NCBI GenBank assembly: GCA_947632275.1
Contig: CANROR010000016.1
Location: 1 to 20,214 of the forward strand
Origin: an uncultured Bacilli bacterium
GTDB lineage: Bacteria > Bacillota_I > Bacilli_A > RF39 > UBA660
Direction: 5' to 3'
Length of the DNA stretch: 20,214 bases
The notes under the pieces are model-generated. The model was given only the letters and a program-made list of their open reading frames with translations. It had not been told where the DNA came from and searched no databases. Position numbers and translations under genes: made by a program. Positions 8,501-14,700 of the stretch are shown one piece after another (positions within the stretch are counted from its first letter, which is position 1; every line of letters begins with the position of its first letter).

Positions 8501-11110
8501 TTGGTTACTATTGATGGTAGTAAAATGAATGATTCAGAAATTGATAATTTAATCCAAAAAATTATTTCCTCTTATGGAGCAAGTGATATTAATTATGATA
8601 ATGTTAAAATTTTAACAAAAGATGGAACTTATAAAAATTTTATAGTAAATTTAGATATAAATAATGTTTTATTATATCAAGGAAATTATAATTTTTATGA
8701 TTTAATAGATCAATTGAAAAAATTTACTGTATTAACTGATGTGGTAATTGATTATACATCTTTTGATTATGAAGCACTTGTAGAATTTAGAAATAGAGTT
8801 TTGAAAGAAAATGATATAAATTTAGAAAATTTAAAAATTAAAATTGATGTAAATGGAAAACAAGAAATTATTAATTATGCACAGTTAGAAGAGTTTTTAG
8901 ATAACAATGGCGATATTTCAGTTTTAAATAATGTAAATAAAAATAATTCTTTAGATGAAAAAATGGATGAAACCTTAGATCAAAAACAAGCAAAAGCTAA
9001 GGGCAAAGATTTGGATTTATCTAATGATAAAGATAATTCACAAAATTTTAGCGATAGATTGCAATCTATAATTGATGAAATTGCTATAAATGAAGTTGAT
9101 AGCAAAGGCATTAAAGTTGTTTCTTTAGATGAATTAATTTTGTTAAAAGAAGCTTTTTCTTATATAAAAAATCCCGAAAAAGTATATTTTTATTATTATG
9201 ATAGTAATGGTAATACAGTTAAAATATATGTTCCTGATACTTTAGATACATTGGAAAAAATAAATTCATCTAACTCAAAAAATCAAGTTTTATATTATGA
9301 TTATGTTACCAATACTTTTTATAGTTTTGATGATATGCAAAAATTAATGATTCAATATAATAGAACGGCTCGGGATCAATTTTATGAAGCCTTAAATAAA
9401 ATTAGAGCTCAAGTTAAAAATCCTCTTATAGCGGCTTTTATTGACAATTTTGACAATTTAAAGAAATTTTCTCCTAAATGGGATATTGTATATGATGCTA
9501 AAAATTCAATGGTTAATGCGAAAAAAGATAATATAGTTCATTTAGATGCCAGTGTTTTTTCTTCGCCTCAAAGAATAGGGGCTTTTTATCATGAAGTTGG
9601 CCATTCTATCCAAAATGCTATTAATAATGGTAATGTTCCTAGCAATTATTTAGAAAAATTATTTACAATTGAAAAACATTTTCAAAAAAATTATAAACGA
9701 ATTCAAAGTATTATGGCTAAATCCCAACAATTGGCTCAAGACGCTCGTAAATTTGCCGAAAATAAATTTAATAAAGAACATAAAAGTAAGTTAGAATATA
9801 CTATATTTAATCTTTTTAGAGAAAAATTAATTCAAGAAAGTTCACCAAATAGTTTATTTGACATAGATGCTATTTTAGCTAGTGCATATGAATACGAAAA
9901 GGAATTTATAATAAATGGAATTTATAATGATACTATTAAAACTCATGAAGAATTAGAAATAATTAATGGTATTTTTGCCGATATTTATGGTATACCTTTA
10001 CATGGAACATTAAGTTTTTTAAATGACCAAGGCGAAATTGTTGAACTTGCTAATAGATTGATAGTTGGTCATAGCGAAGAATATGTTAAAAGAACGGCAT
10101 TTATTTATTCTTCCTTTAATGAACTTTTTGCTGAATTTCATTCTTTAAAAATGTTGGATGAACAAAATGGTACGAGTAATTATAAATTATTTATTGAAGT
10201 ATTTGGCCAAGAATTTTATGATTTTATAAATGATTATTGGGAAAAAACTATTGAAGGTTTAGTTGCTGGTCAAAACAGTAGTTTTGCTAGTTTAAGCAAA
10301 GATGAGATTGTAATTTATAGTATGTATTTGAAAAGTTTTGATAATCTTGTCGATGTTAAAAATTTACCAAAAGTTAATGAAATAAAAATTATAACTTTAA
10401 ATTATAACAATGTAGTTACTCAAAATGGTAAATTTAATTTAGATGATCTTATTCAAAAAATTAAATTTTTTCCAAAAAATATTACGCTTCAAATAGACTG
10501 TTCAAAAATGGATGAAGCAAGTATTCAGGAATTAGGAGCAGTACTTTTGGATAATAAAAATGTTGATATTAATAATCTAAATTTAATTTTACCAGCAAAT
10601 GTAAGTTATAACTTTGAAACAGTTCTTTTAAATAAAAATAATGTTTATTCAAATAATGGAGAGTATGGAATATCATTAATTTATATGGCTCGTGATTTAT
10701 CAAATAATAGTCAAGTTATTATTGATGGAACTGATATGTCTTTAGAACAAATTCAAGAATTAGGAGCAAAGATTTTAGATTCTTATACATCTGTAAATGT
10801 TAAAAATATTAAAGTATTACAATCTGATGGAAATTATTACGATTTTGCCTCGGTGTTACTTAACCAAAATAATGTTGATTCTTCAAATGGTAAAATTGAT
10901 ATGTATGATTTAATTTCTAAAATCGAAAATATTAGAAACAATACATCAAAAGAAATTATCGTTGATATAAGAAATTTAGAATTTAAAGATTTAAAAAATT
11001 TATTAAAAACATTAGATAGAAATAAAATTAAAAATGTTGTATTTTTAGAGCAAAATGGGCAAAACACCAAATTAACCAGCTTTTCTGAAATGAAAAAATA
11101 TCTTTTTTAA
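2510..11110 (+). CDS. Giant T7SS-linked protein with tandem HExxH metalloprotease modules
   Basis: 2866 residues; AAAGGAGGT (2496-2504) sets ATG 2510. Residues 1-100 are helical and resemble the N-termini of T7SS substrates, without a clear WXG. About 285-790 hold a duplicated pair of modules; each pair ends in a YIYNTEGxEAAxxYL motif (near 460 and 775). About 850-1080 is hydrophobic and Gly-rich (GGAFTGGITGGIQG), a candidate membrane or translocation segment. A ~60-aa beta module with F/VxPDTLExL-like and FYSFDxM-like motifs occurs near 1149, 1257, 1466 and 2225. Two metalloprotease-like domains follow: H1619-E-VS-H1623 with E1801-LMA-E1805, and H2361-E-VG-H2365 with E2538-LFA-E2542. Each is trailed by three ~78-aa alpha/beta repeats. 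HExxH plus a distant Glu is the zincin pattern, so zinc protease activity is likely but not proven. No signal peptide is seen. It is probably the cargo of the EssC system; the target is unknown, and no immunity gene is recognised. Confidence 0.75.
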   Translation: MASNYVIDISKLKDIKEQLKNESSEFNSLQSRFLASYFYTSNNATIKSMANKLKPLFEKIKTGYTNSNDWYDKYISNAEALENCLSMVGNASAISEPEVSAVAANMAELETIELNIAGTFVPLIVRPAIQSNLLGNNFDKYYDYDYMNQIQNAAANYEKQLLEKYGSEFGSLTELGAYVSELYVKINSNNYTDAELEEFLTLNELYNQISNELRTFNINQEYSKKANFKDNNGFESRSIDKLDKITSQADANKMGELNNSVDKESMLCLYLNQALAQMGTFGGDENILYQYSDKFGNTNFSLDNPENTRTDANNVKQLSFNDIMAMCGSGGLVAEFAQNFGKSNSSGDGQYSVYEYNNSAQAQNFVQQVLKLNDTNFSKIEGMEELKINYNGLEVEVSTLAEYGDILYCYFNNVESISYDGQNLKIGECIIKTKDSNFNFYLEFANYLSAEDLAVFNYIYNTEGGEAAYNYLKSISVTLSNRVLFEYDVYLTNSENKIKELTETYNSYVETDICTLLIEVLNNKWAIADDETVAYIFTDINGNVQVSLENPANTESALGYHNGGATNIQAVTLKDLQTMYPDSELIQEFVDLFGVQNGNYSNFELDFKNADQQAWMAKVSELHTKSENAKENLGNLLFELKKEYYSLKAKYNGIDSFRSEREFLNDYLFQPDFEANCGLSDNGKLEIDNCLNNLIQTTQEDLYDNKNIMCNSQEDIMNVIYAYLNGYGDVTYNGQSFEINGMMVFTDNMMFENFGEFAKFMNDDEIKTLNYIYNTEGSEAAFDYLNKIDNMLDARWSENKKEEDSKWALNHKILASVSSVLMHPIEGMNAFFNSHRAVFSGQDMYSININMSSDTWRGAVSAYIGENYGHGLQFVYNSGMSLADNGLLIAVDSATGHTMTLFLTTTLMGSSVFGSALNEGKERGLSDGKAVLWAWSSAAVETAMEYGSLSHLIGLEEGAQIYGQKLASTLASFSNNAELNSLLVKGGTFLFSAISQSLVEGDEEACTEIANFLMDIVINGKNSNYYKNVDNYVKQGYSRSDAVNMASNDFMGQIFEAWEGGAFTGGITGGIQGIRVGNNYSQFATTNETANAIKNGVNATLHDGTQVNNYFDALSKIIDLLSQAPQTIEVSSLNDIKFANALNLSDPTHSYFVAPDGTKVFAPNTVEQLESIDSNKKADENIVYMISEGEFVSFDQMHEYLENLAKNGITLNDDMQIKFGIQKANLGNKVGQVAAIAVDNIVAITEEMLGSIEIPKLTCFVDAEGQRYFAMPENMTQLEDIQSGTYGKGENLFLDGKGNIFTAEALTEQFSKSSARVAELTSQIGDFVVLKEAQNKGDTVVGRDTDFVIEAITSEQDFNEYMAKTDIDSFEMETIEKVRDIVNENNIQLSAEELARLNALCERNELSFNDAIESLDDNNANKVKTKSLKEQIIEVKDSGQNVAIKIPNVNVLNNNALFEIEDCTCTYFTFTASNGEVYNVFAPDTLENLAWFKYETNKPFEAEKRWESNQYKVDFEHTLFYDFVTQKVYNYDQMEALMIKYNNQARSIFQETLNKIKENSKDQILIDFVEKFGNIEELTPSWSIIYDALGGSFVRRNDNVVHLDFGTFSNPKRIETFLHEVSHSIHNAVNNARVPKNYSVMLANLVNHLKNNIDVVQKFGNKSNKLRKRLKRLAEIKFDQEIASEIRENIFSEEHLNEVKSILGEDTIYSEEEIEALLKQEYEEIRENAIFEIYDDYMRNRETPFTIINGILADILGIGNHGALSYLDENGQMVELTERLIYSHDTNYVKRKSYIETSFHELMAEFGSGLLFDAQNGTNEFSQMFIDILGQDFYDFINNFYHETLACLTNKTEHNYEFLTADEIVILGTYLKSYGDFMNVPIPNVNDITSVTLNSNNVKMENENYNLYDLVSKAEDLSKNVETIINGRNMTEEQINELINKLINKCSPYSNVNLSNIKILQSNGEYFTFNNIVLDENNCIMDADNIKDKLKAISKNNLVTIDGSKMNDSEIDNLIQKIISSYGASDINYDNVKILTKDGTYKNFIVNLDINNVLLYQGNYNFYDLIDQLKKFTVLTDVVIDYTSFDYEALVEFRNRVLKENDINLENLKIKIDVNGKQEIINYAQLEEFLDNNGDISVLNNVNKNNSLDEKMDETLDQKQAKAKGKDLDLSNDKDNSQNFSDRLQSIIDEIAINEVDSKGIKVVSLDELILLKEAFSYIKNPEKVYFYYYDSNGNTVKIYVPDTLDTLEKINSSNSKNQVLYYDYVTNTFYSFDDMQKLMIQYNRTARDQFYEALNKIRAQVKNPLIAAFIDNFDNLKKFSPKWDIVYDAKNSMVNAKKDNIVHLDASVFSSPQRIGAFYHEVGHSIQNAINNGNVPSNYLEKLFTIEKHFQKNYKRIQSIMAKSQQLAQDARKFAENKFNKEHKSKLEYTIFNLFREKLIQESSPNSLFDIDAILASAYEYEKEFIINGIYNDTIKTHEELEIINGIFADIYGIPLHGTLSFLNDQGEIVELANRLIVGHSEEYVKRTAFIYSSFNELFAEFHSLKMLDEQNGTSNYKLFIEVFGQEFYDFINDYWEKTIEGLVAGQNSSFASLSKDEIVIYSMYLKSFDNLVDVKNLPKVNEIKIITLNYNNVVTQNGKFNLDDLIQKIKFFPKNITLQIDCSKMDEASIQELGAVLLDNKNVDINNLNLILPANVSYNFETVLLNKNNVYSNNGEYGISLIYMARDLSNNSQVIIDGTDMSLEQIQELGAKILDSYTSVNVKNIKVLQSDGNYYDFASVLLNQNNVDSSNGKIDMYDLISKIENIRNNTSKEIIVDIRNLEFKDLKNLLKTLDRNKIKNVVFLEQNGQNTKLTSFSEMKKYLF
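6893..8911 (+). repeat. Protease module copy 1 within the giant protein
   Basis: This stretch encodes residues ~1462-2134. In order it holds a beta module (YFTFTASNGEVYNVFAPDTL), the HEVSH domain, a ~110-residue helical insert, the INGILADILGIGNHG / SHDTNYVKR / ELMAEF segment, and three C-terminal repeats starting near 1893, 1974 and 2048. It aligns by eye with the second copy over its full length. The two are clearly diverged, so the duplication is old and both copies have been kept intact. Confidence 0.75.
9173..11107 (+). repeat. Protease module copy 2 within the giant protein
   Basis: This stretch encodes residues ~2222-2866. It repeats the order of copy 1: beta module (YFYYYDSNGNTVKIYVPDTL), HEVGH domain, helical insert, INGIFADIYGIPLHG / GHSEEYVKR / ELFAEF, then three repeats starting near 2629, 2707 and 2784 that run to the C-terminus. 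The two HExxH motifs are 742 residues apart. Landmarks such as FYDFIN, NNVVHLD/DNIVHLD and LTADEIVI/LSKDEIVI are shared with copy 1. Confidence 0.75.
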
Positions 11111-11133
11111 ATAAAAAATTAGCAAAAATATAT

Positions 11134-11139
11134 TATAAT
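11134..11139 (+). promoter_or_regulatory. Possible internal -10 box ahead of the yukD-essC group
   Basis: TATAAT at 11134-11139 lies in the 47-bp gap after the giant gene, upstream of a micro-ORF with a good ribosome binding site. No convincing -35 box or extended -10 TG is present at the right distance. It could allow the secretion genes to be expressed without the 8.6-kb effector gene, but such motifs are common by chance in DNA this AT-rich. Confidence 0.3.
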
Positions 11140-11157
11140 AGAAGAAAGGTGAAATAT

Positions 11158-11217
11158 ATGAATATGGAATTTGATGACTTAATAAATGCTTATGAGCAAA
11201 AAATATCAAAAGTTTAG
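11158..11217 (+). CDS. 19-aa micro-ORF with good ribosome binding site
   Basis: ATG 11158 follows GAAAGGTG (11143-11150) at good spacing and encodes MNMEFDDLINAYEQKISKV before TAG. The stop is 12 bp before the next gene's ATG. The peptide is acidic and helical, and its function is unknown. It could be a leader peptide, a translational coupler for the following gene, or the relic of a longer gene. AGAGGTGG, the next ribosome binding site, begins at its stop codon. Confidence 0.4.
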   Translation: MNMEFDDLINAYEQKISKV

Positions 11218-11229
11218 AGGTGGTAAATA

Positions 11230-11502
11230 ATGAACATAGATGAATATATAAAAGAAAAATATTTAAATATGGATAAAACTGATATTTTGGTAATACATTA
11301 TCAACTTGAATATCAAAAAATGATACTAGAAAAATATGATTTTTCTCCAGTTCCAGAAGATAGAATAAGAGAAATTATTTATCCTAGTTCATGGAATTAT
11401 ATTAGTAGTGAAGCTAAGCTTGAATCTTTAAAAGAAGCGATAGATAATAAAATAACTCTTTTGGAAACTGAAGCATTAAATAAATATTTAAAAAGTTTAT
11501 AG
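11230..11502 (+). CDS. Uncharacterised 90-aa protein in T7SS locus
   Basis: Not recognised. It is 90 residues, soluble and mostly helical by inspection, with no signal peptide or membrane segment. It begins MNIDEYIKEKYLNMDK and has a Pro-containing middle (FSPVPEDR, IIYPSSW). The start is well supported by AGAGGTGG (11215-11222) before ATG 11230. Its stop codon is directly adjacent to the YukD-like gene, so the two are co-translated. It lies between the giant effector and the machinery genes, so it may be a chaperone, an adaptor for EssC, or an immunity-type protein. None of these roles has motif support. Confidence 0.6.
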   Translation: MNIDEYIKEKYLNMDKTDILVIHYQLEYQKMILEKYDFSPVPEDRIREIIYPSSWNYISSEAKLESLKEAIDNKITLLETEALNKYLKSL

Positions 11503-11508
11503 GTGCTT

Positions 11509-11766
11509 ATGAAAAATAAATTTTTAATCACAGTAATTGTTCCAGAAATAGAAATGGAATATGATTTATATATTCCTAATAATAAAAAAATTGGAACAAT
11601 AAAGCAGAATATTTTAAAATGCATTGCGGAATTATCGGGAGGCATATATTTAAAAAATATTGAAAGTGTAAGAATGTTTGATCGAACTACAGGTTTAGAA
11701 TTTGATAATGATGCTTTAGTTAAAGATTCCGAAATAAAAAATGGTTCAAGAATAATAATTATGTAA
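11509..11766 (+). CDS. yukD: YukD/EsaB-like ubiquitin-fold T7SS protein
   Basis: The 85-residue product has the size and beta-grasp pattern of YukD/EsaB, small ubiquitin-like proteins conserved in T7SSb loci that support secretion. The N-terminal strand reads ITVIVPEIEMEYDLYIP. A helix follows (TIKQNILKCIAELSGG), and the end is V-R-MFDRTTG, a LVKDSEIKNG turn and a final IIIM strand, as expected for the fold. ATG 11509 is preferred over an in-frame GTG at 11503, which touches the previous stop codon. AGGTG (11501-11505) lies very close to the ATG, so coupling to the upstream gene probably drives initiation. The next gene, essC, follows at 15 bp. In other T7SSb systems this protein acts in the cytoplasm with the EssC/EssB complex. 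Confidence 0.85.
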   Translation: MKNKFLITVIVPEIEMEYDLYIPNNKKIGTIKQNILKCIAELSGGIYLKNIESVRMFDRTTGLEFDNDALVKDSEIKNGSRIIIM

Positions 11767-11781
11767 AAGAGGTGAATAATT

Positions 11782-14700
11782 TTGCGGGTTGCAATAATTA
11801 AGAAAAAGAAAATCCAAACAATGATTTTACCAAGTAAGTTTGAAGGTAGTTATTGGATAAGTGATACGGATTCTAATGGGATAAAAAGAAATTTAATTTC
11901 CATTGAAGCTGATAATAATCGATGGAAACTTATAAGTAATAAAGAAGTATATATTGTTAAAGATAATTTAAATGTTCCTTATGAATATTTAGAAAATAAT
12001 CATTTTTATACTATAAAAAATGATGTTGAAGATACAATGCTAACAATTTATTGTTCAAAAGTTTTAAATGAATATTTATATTATGATATAAGTGAAGCCT
12101 TAGAATCGGGAATTAGTATTGGGGGTAAAGAAGAAGACTTTATTTATATTAATGGTTTAAATGATTTATTTACCATCAAAAAAGAAAATGATAAAATTTA
12201 TATTTTTGATCATAATTCTAATCTTGGCATTTATGTTAATAATGTTCGGGTTAATCGGGTTAAAGAAATTAATTTTGGAGATGTTTTATTTATTGCCGGC
12301 GTCCGAATTATTTTAATTGCTGCCCAAGGGCATACCAAATTAACAACGTATTTATGTGTGGAAAATTTTAGCAATATTAAAGTAAAATTAATGCCAATCA
12401 CGAAATTATTGCCGGAAAATGTTCAATTTACAGAATCCGAAGAAGAATTTGAATATCCTTTATATGATGAAAAAGAATATTTTCATAAAAAACCTCGATT
12501 TGTATCTAGCGTTGAGCCTCTTGAGCTTAAGGTAGACGCTCCTCCTTCCAAAAATGAAGATGAAAATAGTCCGTTTTTACTAACTATTGGGCCAATGATA
12601 ACGATGTCTATGACTTCCTTAGTTACTGGCTTTACAGCCGTGAATGGCTTAATGACTGGCGAAACAACTTTTAAAAGAGCTTTGCCATCCCTTATTATTT
12701 GTGTCGCGATGTTTTCTAGCATCTTTATTTGGCCAATATTTACTAAACGCTACGAAAAAAAAGTGCAAAAGAAAAATGAGGCGAAAAGACAAGAAAAGTA
12801 TGGTCAATATATAGAAGAAAAGAAAAAAATGATTGGCAAAGCCATTGAAGAACAATCACAAATTTTAAGACAAAATTTTCCTAAAACTAAAGAAACCGAA
12901 GAAATAATCTTAAATAAATATATTACTTTATGGCAACGGCGAATTGAAGATGATGATTATTTAAAAGTTAATTTAGGCATGGGTTCTTGTCCAATGGAAA
13001 TTAAAATTAATTATCCTGAAGATCATTTTTCTTTAGCTGAAGATAACTTAAAGGAAATGGTCTCTAAATTAGGTAATGAACCAAAAATTTTAAATAATGT
13101 ACCTATCGTATTCTCTTTTATTGATAATTATATAAGTGGTTTAATTGGGGAAGAACAATTAAACGGCGAATATATGCGGCGTTTATTAACCCAAATATTA
13201 GCTTTTCATAGTTACGATGATTTAAAAATTGTTATTTTAACCGATGAGGAAAATGAATATCAATGGAAAAGCTTTAAAACGATTCCGCATATCTTAACTG
13301 ATGATAAAGCCTTAAGATTTTTTGCTATTAATAATGATGAATATAAAGAAGTATGTTATTATCTTGATCAAGTTTTTAATAGCCGCAAAGAAAATGTTCG
13401 AAATAATAATAGTGAGGCAATTACTTATGATAAATTATATTTAATTATTACGGATAGTTTTAAAAAAGTTCGCGATTTTGATATTATAAATTCCATTCTT
13501 AATACGAAAAATTATTTAGGATTTAGTTTATTTATTTTAGATCAAAAAGTTACTAATTTACCTGATCAATGTTCGCATTTTATTGAAATAAATAATCAAG
13601 AAGGTAATCTTTGTAACAATTTAGATATTAATAATAAAATAAGTTTTATTTTGGATTTTGAAGGAACAATTGATTATGAAAAAATTGCCCAAAAACTTGC
13701 TAATATTCCAATTGAATTTAATAATACGAGTGAAGGACAGTTGCCTAATAAAATTGGCTTTTTAGAAATGTATGATGTAGGTAAAATTGAACAATTAAAT
13801 GCTTTAGCGCGTTGGCAAAATTCTAATCCAATGCTTAATTTATCGGTTCCGGTAGGAATTGGGAAAAATGGGGAAAAAATAAATATTGATTTGCATGAAA
13901 AATATCATGGTCCGCATGGCTTAATCGCGGGGATGACTGGTTCTGGGAAATCGGAATTTATAATTTCGTATATTTTATCAATGGCGATTAATTTTCATCC
14001 TTATGAAGTGCAATTTATTTTAATTGACTATAAAGGCGGAGGCCTTGCCGGAGCTTTTGAAAATCAAAATATTGGCCTAAAACTTCCACATTTGGTTGGA
14101 ACTATAACTAACTTAGATACAAACGAAATCAAAAGAAGTTTAGCCAGTATTGAATCCGAATTAAAAAGAAGACAAGCTCTATTTAATAAAGCCAGGGAAG
14201 CTTCGGGGGAAAGTACGATTGATATTTATAAATACCAAAAAATGTATCGCGAAAAAGTGGTCACGGAGCCATTGTCCCATTTGTTTATTATTTCGGATGA
14301 GTTTGCCGAACTAAAAAATCAACAACCGGAATTCATGGATCAATTAATTTCTACAGCCCGGATTGGTCGGAGTTTAGGCGTTCATTTAATTTTAGCAACT
14401 CAAAAGCCAAGTGGGGTTGTTAATCCCCAAATATGGAGTAATACACGTTTTCGAATCTGTATGAAAGTTCAAGATCAAGCTGATTCTAATGAAATTATTA
14501 AATGTCCGGATGCGGCATTTATTAAGCAAACAGGACGTTTCTATTTTCAAGTTGGGTATAATGAAGTTTTTGTTTTAGGCCAAGCGGCTTGGGCTGGTGG
14601 TAATTATATTCCTAGTGAAAAAGTAAATAAAACAATTGATACCTCTATTAATTTTATTAATAATACAGGTTATCCGATTAAAACTATAGAAACTCGGATT

